A stretch of DNA of 64,000 bases. Origin: Cadophora sp. MPI-SDFR-AT-0126 (Eukaryota; Ascomycota; Leotiomycetes; Helotiales; Ploettnerulaceae). Shown here piece after piece: positions 23,911-35,194 of this stretch (positions within the stretch are counted from its first letter, which is position 1; each line of letters opens with the position of its first letter). The notes beneath the pieces are model-generated. The model was given only the letters and a program-made list of their open reading frames with translations, did no database searches and was not told where the DNA came from. The stretch is from the NCBI GenBank assembly GCA_020747065.1, contig JAGMVK010000003.1, positions 806,001-870,000 on the forward strand, written 5' to 3'. The translations under genes were made by a program, and so were the position numbers.

Positions 23911-25346
23911 ATGATCCTAGGACAAGTCTCCTGGCTTGATTGCTTCGTCTTTCTTGTCTTCCTAGCACCCCAACTTATCATCCATGTTGGCTTCTTTCCA
24001 ACCCTTTTCTGCGCCATCAAGGCATTGCCATTCCTATGTATGGCTATCCCTACTCGTTCCAAGTCCCTCTATCAGCCACCTGTCAATGAAAGAGGTGGCC
24101 ACAAGTGTTGGTGGTCAATCCTTATTCGAAATCTCGCTAATCTGGCATCCGCTGCAGTGATCCGCATGCCCCTGGCTTTCATATATGAACGTCTCCTGCT
24201 CGCAAAACCTCACCAGCCACCGTTTGTACAGCAAGCTTCATGGTTTGAAGATGTTGTTATAAGATGTGTGCGTTATGCATTTGCATGTATTCCAGCTGAG
24301 ATCGGACGGGTCTTCTTCTCAAAGGGTGCTTCAGTACCGTTTTTAAGATGGAGGATGTTAAGGCATGGATATGTGAGGAAACCAGTTCACTGGGAGGAGG
24401 TCCAGCGGAAGGACTTTCAGGGTGTCTGGGTCATCAAGGACAAGACGAAAATGCCGGATGTTGTGGTGTATTATGCTCATGGTACGTTCACGTGATGGTC
24501 TCTACACTTTTGAAAGAGATTCAGTGCTGAATGTTCTCAGGCGGAGGCTTCTCAATGGGTACATCCTATTTCTACCTCGAATTTCTCCTTGCCTTCCACA
24601 CCCTCCTCTCAGACCCCTCCTACACAGGCACCAGATTTCAAAACCCCGCCATCCTCGCCCTAGAATACACACTCGTGCCCCAAGCCTCCTACCCAACACA
24701 ACTTCACCAAGCAATAGCAGGCTACAAATTCCTCCTCACCAAAACACACGACCCTTCACGCATAGTATTCAGTGGCGACTCCGCCGGTGGGACTATCATC
24801 CTATCTCTGCTCCTGCACATCGGCAACACGAAAGCCAATGACAAAGGCGGTAAACCGCGCGCGGTATCAGAGGGTGGGAACGATATCCAAGGCGTTATTC
24901 CTGCTTTAGCTGTGTTGATTAGTCCGTGGACCACACTCATTTCTTCCAAGGACAAGAACACGAAGAGTGATTATCTCGATGCGAACAATCTACATCATTA
25001 TGCGCAGCAGTATGTCGGGTCGAGATACTCGGCCACTGATCCATCGATTTCGCCGGGAAATTGTAAGGATGTATCCTGGTGGCGACGTGCTGCTCCAAGT
25101 AAGGGTCTACTTGTTGTGTGGGGAAAAGAGGAAGTCTTTGCCCCAGAAATTAGAGAGTGGGTGGAGCTGTTGGAAGAGGCGGGAGTGAGCGTGGAGAGTA
25201 GAGAGGAGAGGGGTGGGATCCATGCTTGGCCTGTTGCGAGCTTGTTTTTGAGTTCGACAAGAGAAGAGAGGATTAAAGGCTTGGTTCAGATAGTCCAGTA
25301 TATTGGAGGGAACATGGTGGTAGACAAAGAAGATAAAGGCAGATAG
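23911..25346 (+). CDS. Alpha/beta hydrolase-3 (HSL-type esterase), membrane-anchored
   Basis: Two exons (23911-24481, 24541-25346; intron GTACGT...CTCAG, phase 1) give 458 aa. The oxyanion-hole motif HGGG is completed across the intron (His190), the nucleophile motif GDSAGG places Ser271, and His418 lies in GGIHAWP; the acidic partner is probably in KEEVFAPEIREW. Residues about 7-45 are strongly hydrophobic and predict one or two membrane segments. This arrangement matches fungal proteins related to steryl acetyl hydrolase Say1, which removes acetyl groups from sterols in the ER, but other lipid esterases share it. Family is firm, substrate is not. Confidence 0.88.
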
Positions 25347-25479
25347 ATGGGAAGAGATTAGCTCAAATATGGCCTGTGATTGGCCAGTGTAGGCTCGTTT
25401 GAGTGTTGGCCTGAATAGCTCGCCCCACTCGAAGCTGTTCTCAAAAGTAAACTCCCTCGAAGCTGCAGAAACAACAATG

Positions 25480-26640
25480 TGAACTCTATCTCGAGACCAT
25501 CAACAATTGAACACGTCCCTCAATTGAAGAGTTCAAGCTGCACGCTCACGCTCTCAGGTCACTTGCAGACCATTTCCTGTGGATGTCCCCCTCGCAGGAG
25601 CGGCAGACTGGCGCTTTGTTGTTCTTCTGGAAGACCAGACCGGTACGTAAAGATCCCTCTTCTCTCGATCTAGCATTATCCAATACTCTCCAAAGCCCTG
25701 TCATCCATTAATGGCGGCCAGATAGTCTTGTCTGGCTCAGCAAGAGGCTGTCATGCTATCTTTTGCATTCCTTGCAACGTGCTGGAGCGCCTTGCTGACT
25801 TTAACCTGGCAGATCAACATGCTCCTTGGATCGTGGATCGTTGCCGCCAGCCTCCACAAGCATACTCCAAGCATACCTCTGGATATCCTCGTCGTTTCCA
25901 TAACATTGAGGTGGTGAGAGCATTTCCGAGCACTCTGAGCATCGCTCAAGCTAATCCCTACGTAGACGGTCAAGCTTTACAACAGCGATCATGTTGTTGA
26001 CCGAGCTGCAGAGATCCTCCCATCTTTCCCACCCAGTAAGACCCTGCCTGTTATGGAGATTGGACCAGAAATCGTGCGGTTTCTCCAACTTCCAGCATCG
26101 TACTGCCTGTTTCCGCTGCAAAATGCCTTGTGGAAGAGCAACACTTGAAATGCTGTCCCCAGCACGACAGAATTTAACAAGATTACCCAGACCTTTCGAA
26201 CTCTCTCGTCGCAGGAGTGGTCGATGAGTGAGTTGGACCAGAACAGCACTGACCCTCGACTTGACAGTGACCCTTACAAGATCGGCGGCGAGTTCTTCTC
26301 GGGTCCAACTCGATTTATCAACCACTCCTGCGATCCTAACCTTCGAATCCTCGCTGTCGTGACCGTTTCTGCCAACACCCCATTCCATGGACTTGCCTTC
26401 TTTGCCTTGAAAGACATCGACAAAGATACGGAGTTGACAGTCGACTTACCAATCCTCCTCAACTTTCCGTATATTGTTCTGGTCTACTGTTTCAGTCAAA
26501 GCAGTCCCTGCCAGTCCAAGTCACCACTACCACTTCAAAACCGGATCCTGGACGCTGCCTGTCCTTTGCTCTAGTAATGATTCTTCGAGATTGCCCAGAG
26601 ATTTCCCTAAGCCTCCTTTAGTACTCTAGCTCGCACCCAT
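25480..26640 (+). pseudogene. Decayed SET-domain (H3K9 methyltransferase-like) gene
   Basis: The strongest piece is at about 26224-26450: GGEFFSGPTRFINHSCDPN then FFALKDIDKDTELTVD, the C-terminal SET core of Dim-5/Clr4-type histone H3 lysine 9 methyltransferases, with the diagnostic NHSCDPN. The same frame upstream (RTLSSQEWSMSELDQNS) is interrupted by a TGA near 26147. Beyond that, plus-strand frames read like protein (for example KLYNSDHVVDRAAEILP) but no pre-SET cysteine cluster or cofactor motif is clear. Near 26561 a different frame reads LCSSNDSSRLP, resembling a post-SET CxC motif with cysteines lost. No splice set restores one open gene. I treat it as a pseudogene; a badly fitted intron model is the alternative. 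Confidence 0.5.
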
Positions 26641-28760
26641 GGCGGTCTCCGCGTGTCCAGTGGGGGGTATTGAAAAATGCTCCTTGGCGGGTACACGGAG
26701 ATCGTGATGGGTGTAAGCTAGGGTAGTAAAGGAGATTTAGGGTGGTGATTTCTGGGAGATCTTCGAATTCTGAAACAGCAAAGGTTGGGACAACAAGACC
26801 AGAAACTGCGCTACTGTCCCCCGCGATATGCAGCATGGCCAGGTATTCTATACCAAGATATTCGGAGAGGGCCAGCCATGTACATGGGCGTTTATTGGTT
26901 CCAATGCTCAGGGTTCTGTGAGACATCCTGGTAAGCATCCAGCACACAATACTCTTTCGCCGGTGACCAGAATCAGACATTGACGAGTACGTCTTGGTAT
27001 TGCTGTTCCAGGCTCGCTTTCGCTCCTGCAAGCCTGCCAAGATTATGACAGATCCGTCTCTTGAACGTCCCGTGGCTATGGTTTTGTTCGATTCGCAGAC
27101 GAGCAAGATCAACAACGAGCCCTAAGCGAGATGCAGGATTCCTATTCTAGCATTCCCCAAATCTGTAGCTGACCTCTACTGACTTGTCAGGGTCACAGGC
27201 CATGCGAACTCTCTTTCCGCGGTCCGGCACTTCGAACACTTGATCTGATGCTGAACCCATTTGGAATTCGTAGCCGAGGATGGGCTCTAGCATGCTAGAT
27301 GCCCTAGGCACGTTCATCATGGAGCACTGATGGGCGTTGGTAGTGGTGGCATTGGCGCTCTTCAACCATGAACCAATTCACCGACCTATGTCTGGGTGCT
27401 GGTGGCTGCTCTGGGCGTGCTACCAAGTCCCGAGTACCCGCGATGGCAACAACACCACGGTGGAGGACGGGAGCCAGATGTCAGTATGTGTTTTCGCCAT
27501 GATTTAGTCTCGACCGTTGAACCCCCCCCCCCCCCCCAATCATAGTTCAAGAAACTAACTGACGTATTTCAGCTCGAAAGCGTATTCGTAGGTCAGATCG
27601 CCAACCCACAAATGCACTTGGATATTTCCAGGAGATGGAAGGATCCGAGCCCGTAAACAGAAGACGATTGTTACCAAAGCGTGTGGCGCGGTTTGAGCTT
27701 GCTGGACTCGCGGAAAACGACCTGTGCCTGACTCTCTTTGACGCTGATAAGGAGAAGACTATCCCAAAAATATTGCCTTTCCTGTTCTCGCATGGGTTCT
27801 GCAGAACATCGATGCCGACATCGAAATGGCGTTTCAGTACAAACCCATTCTACCCAGAAAAGGTTGTGACTTCACTCGAAACGCAGGTACCACTCTCAAG
27901 ATGGCTGACGCTCCTAACGTGCTAACGCTGCTCAGGTAACAGGACTTGAAACAGTGGCTGGTAGTTTGTGGGATGGCGAAAATTGTGACGGTTGATAGAT
28001 GGTGCCTTGCATCGTCCCTTGAACTGGAGGAAGTAGAGGCTGACGGCGGTATGCTGCGGAGGAACGGCAATTGTGGAAGAATGAAATGTGCTGGAAATTG
28101 GAAAAGTAAAGTCTCCAATCCATTCTGTGTCAACCTGGAGCTTTGGGCCGACAAGACAGAAATAGCGGGTAAGTTGGATTGCTCAATCCACGATGGTAGC
28201 GACAACGAATGGCCAGTACTGACTGATTATTGAATCGATAGAGATCTTAACATTTCATGGTCCGAAGGAAGCATGAGCGGTGCGGTTCTGATGTCAAAGC
28301 TCCGTTTCCAATTGCAAGACGTGATGATGAGCATCTCTGATGAGCTCTGGGATTGTTTGTCGGCCATCAAGACTCATAAGCCAGGTCGCCGTTCCTGGAT
28401 AAGATCACCAAGCCGGAAGGTGGCGGTACCTTCAATCAGGTTTCTCTCATTTGTGGCTTGGACAATAACAAGTCGGGATGCTTCTCTGTGGTACATCGCA
28501 TAAGATGAGGCCGTGGTTGGTGTTATTGGAAGTGGCGGAAGTGAGAACCCTTATTCAAAGCGCTTGGGCTAGCCGGGTGCGAGATAAAAATGTAGTGTAC
28601 AAATTGATGTTTTTGGGCCAACTGCTAAGTTCTGGTTGTTTCGTGAAAAGTTTTCGTTGGTGTGAGCAATGTCGGACTTTTCATGTCGAAGGTTGTTGGT
28701 GGAGTAGCGATGAGATTATGGTAACAGAGGTCGTCTTAAAAAAGGTCGCGGTGTGACATG
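26641..28760. other. Mosaic of coding-like fragments, no coherent gene
   Basis: Several plus-strand pieces look translated and some are linked by good splice sites, for example CTWAFIGSNAQGSVRHP joined over GTAAGC...ATCAG (26933-26977) to DIDEYVLVLLFQARFRSC. Others are LESVFVGQIANPQMHL near 27573, VLAWVLQNIDADIEMAFQY near 27790, and GGGTFNQVSLICGLDNNKSG near 28430. Minus-strand frames at 26618-27115 and 27147-27365 are also long and open. No family is recognisable and no single chain connects the pieces. It may be one or two degenerate genes, possibly continuing the SET-region decay. Confidence 0.35.
27522..27537. repeat. Poly-C tract, 16 bases
   Basis: An uninterrupted run of 16 C, located just upstream of a possible acceptor in the mosaic region. 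Confidence 0.9.
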
Positions 28761-28935
28761 AATGTCACAGTGGGCCTGAGTATACTTCGTATTCGCTTCC
28801 TCACCCAGCTACGGAATACACTTCACAGATGAATGTAGGTGACAGTAATCATTTAGAGAATTGTAGTACATTCAGTTTCTTCATTCGATGTCTATCTAAG
28901 TTCCTTAACCAACTCTACAACACCTCCACTTACCC

Positions 28936-30123
28936 TCACCTCCTCCCAAAAGCCTTCCCAAACGCCCTCCTACTCGGATCAACCTTTCCCCCAGACCTCC
29001 CCTGCATCCAAGCCTCTTTCGTTGATCTCGCCTGAAAGCTCGACTTAGGAGCTAATTTCGTACTCCCAGCCTTCATAACCCTATACGTCGTTTTCCCCAC
29101 TCGCCGATCCTTAGGCTCTTTCAGAGCCGCGTCAATGAACTTTGTCTTCTTAGCCTTCTTCTTGGTGAGAATGTTTTCGTCCGACGCGAGAATGAGGTCT
29201 TGAGGCTCGGTGTCTTCGAGGTATTCAGCGGGGAGGATGGAGGGGAGTGTGGAGCGGGTTGTGAGGGTGTGTGAGGGGATGAGGGCGTTTTCCGGTTGAG
29301 ATGAGGGAGATGTGGGTTCGTTTTCAGAGTCGGATGAGGATTCTTCTGGGGCGGTTGTGGTTGTAACTGGCTTCCGCTTTTTGCCCTTCTCGGATTGTTT
29401 CTTGAGGATTTCGTCTCGTTCTTTGCGCTTCTTGCGGGACGCGGATAATTGTCTGGGTAGTTAAGTCAGTGTGTTGTTCTATAGTGATCGAATGGGGGTT
29501 CCCTACTCTTTTACAGCCTTCGCTGTATCTCTCTCCTTAGACTTGACCTCCTTGGCAGCTTCCTGGATACCAATGGCTTCCGGGGCATCGTCTTCACTAT
29601 CACTATCCTCGTCACTATCCGCAATCTCCTCAATAGCCTCAGGATTCTCCCTCGCGGTGGAGAAGAATTCCGGTTCTGCCTCCTCACTACCAAACCTCTT
29701 ATGCTTAGTTTTCGTATCGACTTCATCTCCTTTCGGCTCTTCAGTCTCTTTCTCAATTATGACTTCCTCCTGTTCCTCTTCGCTCACATCCTCACTCTCC
29801 TCCACATCATCCCCAATCTCGATGGGTTTCGAAGGACTCCCCGCCTTAGCTTCAGGCTTAGGCGTGTTTTTCCTCACAGGAATCTCCACCACGGGAATTG
29901 TCTTCGTGACAGCCGGACTCGACCCTTTCTCCCTCACAGGCAAAATCTTCCTCTTCTTTGCGGAACTGGGCAACCCAGCCTCTTCTTCCTCTTCCTCCCC
30001 ATTATTACCCGCGCTCCTCAGCTTCCTCTTCTTTCCCGGAGATACATAGACATGTATCGTATTATCGTCATTGGCATCATCTTCTCTCCGCGCCGCGCGA
30101 GATTGCGAGCGGGATGTGACCAT
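28936..30123 (-). CDS. UTP16: U3 snoRNA-associated protein, UTP16 type
   Basis: Two exons (30123-29507, 29452-28936; intron GTAGGG...CCCAG) encode 377 aa. The N-terminal two thirds is highly charged, with acidic Glu/Asp runs and KKRK basic patches, typical of nucleolar proteins. The C-terminus carries the U3_snoRNA_assoc signature: KTKFIDAALKEPKDRRVGKT, TYRVMKAGSTKLAPKSS, ARSTKEAWMQGRS and a final FGKAFGRR. UTP16 (Bud21 in yeast) is part of the small-subunit processome that matures 18S rRNA in the nucleolus. The frame is open upstream to 30231, giving an N-terminus MFSRIYHSARAL; I prefer the ATG at 30123 (MVTSRSQSRAARRED) because homologues usually begin with such a sequence. Confidence 0.82.
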
Positions 30124-30547
30124 CTCTAATGGCGAGGAGTTGACTTGTTTTGTAGTGGTTTGGGAAGAAAATCTGTTTTGGGCGGGATCGGTTATTAGAG
30201 CTCTTGCGGAATGGTAAATTCGTGAGAACATGAATGTAGTGAATGTGTGTAGAGACTTTCTTTAAGTGGGCGTAGATGTGGAGTATCATGGGTTCTGCAG
30301 CTGCAGGTGAACTTTTTTTTGGTGGTGGCATTATTCCTCATTTGGCAGATCCGGAGCTGGGGGTGGAAGCGGTGAAGAGTCTTGGCATGGGACGACATCC
30401 AATCTCAAGCTTATGAAAGTCGTTGAAAAACGTCAACACATATTAATTCGAGCACTCTTCTTACCATAGATTATAATCAAGGAATCCCCATGTGTCGGAT
30501 TTCTCTCTACACTGGTCAGCATCGAGTTTTAGGATCACATATGCAAG
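30124..30547. promoter_or_regulatory. Divergent promoter between UTP16 and the Sel1/TPR gene
   Basis: A 424-base spacer with the 5' ends of both genes. It includes the upstream open frame of UTP16 and an A/T run at 30311-30318. No named regulatory site is evident. Confidence 0.45.
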
Positions 30548-31787
30548 ATGAATGCGTCCATATGTAGACCAATCGCGAGGTCAACTTTTTATCGGACGGC
30601 CGCTTCAGTCAACAAAGCATTGGTTCAAGCAGGACTACTGAAGTTGGTGCCTCAGAAACATTTCGATTTCGATATACGCGATTGCCAGAGCCGCCGCTTC
30701 ATACATCCTACCCCACCGCTATCTAGCACCCTGAAGAGAGTGAGAGTTCGCAAAACGCGAGGACCGGCTGACTATGAGAATGACCTTCCGCCAACTGCTA
30801 TCCTACGAACAGCACACAAGTCCGGAACTCTCCCCATGGGACCTGACAAAATATTAGACTTTCTCCGAGAATTCCAGACCCAGAGCTCCGTACGCACTCC
30901 AGGGTGGGACCGAGCAGTCTGTCTGAGTAAGAAACGTTCACCTTCCCCAATAGACATCGCTTACACAAGATTCAGATCACAATATCGACCCCTGGACTTT
31001 GGGACTCATCGCGAGCATCCTTGACAAGTGCGAAAGTCCAGGCCAGAGGAAATTTGGCAGAGACCTCCTCGTTACCGCTGCATCGTTTGGAGATCGTGCT
31101 TCCACCTTTAAGCTTGTCTATGCGGCCATCAGACAAGGGAGACTGCATGATGTTACAGAGCAATTACAGCACGTCGGGCTACTTGCAAAGACAGGCAACG
31201 ATCTCCAAGCTATGTCACTCTTGGGAATGGCTCTCTTTTCGCAACGAAAGGAGCAGGAAGCTTTGACCTGGCTCCGTAGAGCCTCAGCTGGTTCTTTGGA
31301 CTTTCCCGGTGCCGCCGACACGCTCGTACTTGAAGGGCGAATTATCATGTCACATGACAAAGCAGGTGCCATTGAGGTATTTCAAAGAGTGGCCGATGAA
31401 TTGGACGACCCAAATGCTTATTTCTACCTCTCGAAGCTGCTTCCTCCTGATTCGGCGACCCGTGAAGTGTACCTGACTAAAGCTGCTGCTTCCGGAGTAG
31501 TGGAAGCTGCCCATAACCTTGGAGCAATTGAACTGGCCAAGATCAACCAAGGAGGACAGAAGCCAAAATCACTGAACGATTATGGAATAGCGAGGGATTG
31601 GACTGAGGTGGCCGCTCAGGGAGGTTTTGGTCTGAGCATGTTGAACATGGCGGTGATGTGTAGGAATGTTGGACTGCAAGTGCAAGGACTGAAGTGGTTA
31701 GAGAAAGCCGAAGAAGACCCGAAGGTTCTTGAAGAAGCACAAGCTCTGAGGGACAAATGGGAGAATCAGGATATCTTGCAAGAGTGA
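30548..31787 (+). CDS. Sel1/TPR-repeat protein, probably mitochondrial
   Basis: Two exons (30548-30926, 30976-31787; intron GTAAGA...TTCAG, phase 1) encode 396 aa. The N-terminus MNASICRPIARSTFYRTAAS is rich in Arg and Ser with no acidic residues, as in a mitochondrial presequence. From about residue 190 there are helical repeats with Sel1/TPR character: QAMSLLGMALFSQRKEQEAL, GAIEVFQRVADELDDPNAYF, AASGVVEAAHNLGAIELAK and GFGLSMLNMAVMCRNVGLQ. Such repeats bind partner proteins, so a scaffold or assembly factor is likely, but I cannot name the orthologue. The ATG at 30548 is the first in frame that yields the presequence. Confidence 0.8.
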
Positions 31788-31995
31788 GGAAATGCCCGGA
31801 CTGTCATCATCGCCTGAGGCAATAACCGCACCCATTAAGACTACACCGTCATTGGTCAATCTTCCAGCCTTGTGCAATGGTTACGAAGCACATGAAGGTC
31901 TGAGAATGTACATTAGCTGTCACTGGGACCAAAGATTCCCACTTTCAAGCCCCGCAAGAGATTTCCAGCTCTCATTCATCGTAGCCGCCTAGCCT

Positions 31996-32620
31996 CTACT
32001 CTTGCGGCGCGATACTCCATCTTCTCTGGAAGCGATCCAACAGCGGAATGTTGAACTCCTCGGCCGGAACTCCACAACTACAAACCGCCTTGAAGGCAAA
32101 CTCCGGCATCCTCCAACCACGCCCGATGTGCTCTCCGTCCATGATCTTGGCATCCTTCAGTCCCAAAATCTCACCACCCTTGCCATGAACCACCTCGCCA
32201 GATCATGAGGCGGATCTCGCACCGGAGTTTTGGAAAGAGCGTGAAACTCGATTCTCCGTCGGGACCAATGGCAGTGAGGAAGCGCAGGTGGTTGACGGCG
32301 GCGATGAGGTGGTTGGGTTCTTCCATGTCATGATAATTGTAGGTAGCTACACCACCATCGGTACTGATGGTGCGAGTCAACTGGTGGGAGGTGCTGGCAG
32401 TGAAGAAAACCATAGTCTGCAAGTTTGGCGCACGATGTGGCTTCGCTGCCTCTACAGCCGCGGCCTTGATCTTTTCTCTGTAAACTTATTAGTATTCTGG
32501 CTTGGTAACAACAAGGGTATCTTACGCTGGACAGGGAGGTTTGGAAGAACAATACAGATATCGCTCGTCATGACGCTGTTCTACCTGACTGATCATGTTG
32601 AAGTTGAAGCAGGTATCCAT
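31996..32620 (-). pseudogene. Broken 2EXR-domain gene
   Basis: Exon 1 (32620-32526, ATG in context CACCATGG) and exon 2 from 32477 are joined by a good intron (GTAAGA...TACAG). Exon 2 contains FTLFPKLRCEIRLMIW, the first motif of the fungal 2EXR domain (FxLFPxLPxEIRLxIW). Right after IWR, near 32205, the frame ends in GGSWQGW and stop; in another frame the text continues VVHGKGGEILGLKDAK and RGWRMPEFAFKAVCSCGVPA to a stop at 31996. A 2-nt loss or 1-nt gain would explain this. The function of 2EXR proteins is unknown; many are lineage-specific and variable. A truncated functional product of about 130 aa cannot be ruled out. Confidence 0.5.
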
Positions 32621-33414
32621 GGTGGTTGAGATGCAGGTTCCTGAAGTCGATGGACAGCTTGCGATGGAGATGAAGAGGAGTGGATGGCGTTCTCGGTTTG
32701 CAAAAGCGAGAATTTCAAGAAGAAAGCAGGGCAAGACGTGTTTTGGTTTCAGCCCTTGTGTAATTGAGAGAAAGCTTGGGGAAGAAGTTTGGCAATAGAT
32801 GGGTGGAGGACGTTGAAGATATACCATCGCGCGGGTTCCCGCCTCGCTTAATTCCTCACCTCAATCCAACGACAATAGCAACCAGATCCCCCTCCCACCT
32901 GCCAGCAAGCGAGCTCTTCCACAATACTAAAGGTATCCTTGATAAATTTTTGAGCAGCTCCTCCATACAGATTCTATCCGTCAGTTCAATTATTCCATTA
33001 GCCCCGCAGCATCCGTCCAGAATCTCAAGCCAGTGCAGCCAAATCAGCGAAAGGAACAAAGTCTTAGCAGACCTCACCAAATTCACTACGACGCAAAAAA
33101 AAGTTTCGATACCAACCACTTACTTTTTGGAACACTTTTACTGAGGTTCCACACCACTTGGGTCTTCGAAAGCTTTCAACAACCATACCGGACAGGAAAG
33201 TCAGCGGGTTGGGATTGTGGTTGGTATCGGGCTTGGGTACAGAATCTCGGGACTATCATTCTCTCGTAGTCAAAGAAACCTAGCTACTTGATGCAAGATC
33301 TAAAAACCTTCCCTTTCGCTTGTATTTAACATATCCTTGTTTCTCCAATTCAGAATGTTTCGTTGGTCATTCGAGAAAGATGTCAAGTCATCCTAAACCA
33401 TTCTCGCTTCGCAC
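32621..33414. other. Intergenic region
   Basis: Contains the 5' region of the 2EXR remnant and the 3' flank of the GFA gene. Open frames on both strands are short and unremarkable. Confidence 0.6.
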
Positions 33415-34616
33415 TCACCCCGCCCCCATAACATTTGCACACCCCTTCCACGCCTCAAGCATCTCCCGATCCACACACTCTTCCTCGAAGCTACATCTAC
33501 CCCAATCCCACTCCAACCAATTCCTCGCCATGCTCCCCTCCTCCGCTCTGAACAATCCAGTCGCAAGATCTAATTCCAGCGGTCTCTTCGCACACCAATA
33601 GCTGACCGTCGCGCCGCATACGCCGCAGAAACTACGACAGGTATCTGGAGACGACCAATTGTGCTTCAAGGACAGACCGGGATTACTTATAGGGTCAGAA
33701 GTGCCGTGACCGAACGTCACAGGCTTGCGATTATCGTTGGGACCTGGATCGCTTTGTGTCGGGATATTATTGTTGAAGACGCTTGATGGCGGCACAAGTG
33801 CCCACGGTGTCAAGGAGGCGCCTGTAGATAGGCGACATGAGCGACAGGCACAGAGGTATGTCAGATACTTTGTAGGGTCTGATGGGAGAGAGCGGGTGGA
33901 GAATTCGACTGGTGAGCTCGAAGTGTAGTTTCCACGCTTGATTAGCAGTGATACTCCGCCACACCGACATTTTGCTGGGACGTAGTCGTTTTCTCCTGGC
34001 GGTGGAATATCCTTGATTGATTTACTCGACAGAGAGAGTATCTCTTCATGCGTAAGATCGTATTTGGTGCCTGGAGATTTATTCGCTGCTGCCTGCCAAG
34101 TTGGTATTGAGCGGCCGTTGAGATTGAGCAGAAATGGTGTCAGGCCGCCATCGATGGTGTCGAGCACGAAGTCATGACACGAGATCTTGACGACATCGTT
34201 TGACCACGCGACTGTTTCATTTTCAGAGGAAGGCGACTTTTCGATCATGCCGCTCGTACAGAACCAGTTCTTCTGGTACGTGGATATGAAGCAGTAGCAA
34301 CCACACTGTCCGAACTTGTCAGCAAGAAGGTCTATGCTGCCTAAATAGCTTCTTATTAAGATAAACTTACTTTTGGACAAAAGTACAGCTCAGATTTCTC
34401 AGATTCCTTATACGCCGTAAGTTTTGCAAGGGTTTCTGGAGCTGGCGACGCTCTCAATGGTGGAAAGGCCATGCCCAGAGAGCCCGTTACGTGCCGACAA
34501 AAATTGCAGTGGCATATTTTTAGCTGTATAGGAAGCCTGGATGCTTCGAGCAGACCACCAGGAACGGAGATGTTGCCACAGAGACAGGTGAGCTGAGCTG
34601 CCGAAGTGGATGCCAT
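33415..34616 (-). CDS. Tandem GFA-domain (glutathione-dependent formaldehyde-activating-like) protein
   Basis: Two exons (34616-34371, 34314-33415; intron GTAAGT...ACAAG, phase 0) give 381 aa. GFA domains bind zinc through cysteines arranged as CxCG...CxCxxC...CxxCG. Copy 1 shows CLCG at residues 11-14 and CHCNFC at 34-39, with a CGCYCF later. Copy 2 shows CRCGGVSLLIKRG, CACRSCRLSTGASLTPW and CGVCGATVSYWC. The fold is shared with CENP-V and with the bacterial Gfa enzyme that forms S-hydroxymethylglutathione, but most fungal members have no proven reaction. Two-domain fusions of this kind are common in fungi. The family is clear, the activity is not. Confidence 0.88.
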
Positions 34617-35194
34617 GGTAAGATCTGAGGTGGTGATTATACCAGGCTTACTTGTTAATGAAGATTATCAACTGTGTTCTACTTATACTTCTGTTATTAG
34701 TGTTATTTGAATCCTAGAGTATAAAGAACGAGTCTCGAAGTATTGTAGCTACGGGGTACAACTTCTTCCCCACTTCTGGTTTCTGACGTAATGACATTGA
34801 GCGTGCCGCTTGGCAAGGAGGGCATTTTGACGTAAGCACTGTTTCTAAGATACAAAGACATCAGCAGTAGGTCAGCGGTCGATGCCTGCTTCGGTTCTTG
34901 GTGTCAATTGAGATTGTTTACGACCCCTAAGTACAAGCGAGTTTCCCTTCGGCAAATCTGCAGGCCCATACAGTGCCAAGCGCCTGAAACTCGAAGTGGA
35001 ACAAGGCAACAGTTGAGGCCCATGCATCGAATTCTGCTCAATGACTCAATCACTTTTGCTTACAACGAGCTGCCGGGACAGAACACAGGCACAACGATTT
35101 TTGTACATGGCCCTGTCTCACCGGCCACCGTTCCACTCCTTTGCGCCCGTGAGTTGGCTGCCTGAAGTCTTCAATTTTGAAGTCCAGAACCACG
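34617..35194. other. Intergenic region
   Basis: Lies between the 5' end of the GFA gene and the 3' end of the acetyltransferase gene, both on the minus strand. No feature is evident apart from the presumed GFA promoter. Confidence 0.6.

Noticed and set aside
26618..27115. 165-codon minus-strand frame as an independent gene
   Set aside because: Overlaps equally coding-like plus-strand exons joined by a good intron; strand cannot be decided, so it is described only as part of the mosaic.
29503..30231. Single-exon 242-aa acidic protein
   Set aside because: It is exon 1 of the UTP16 gene; the family signature lies in exon 2 after a 54-nt intron.
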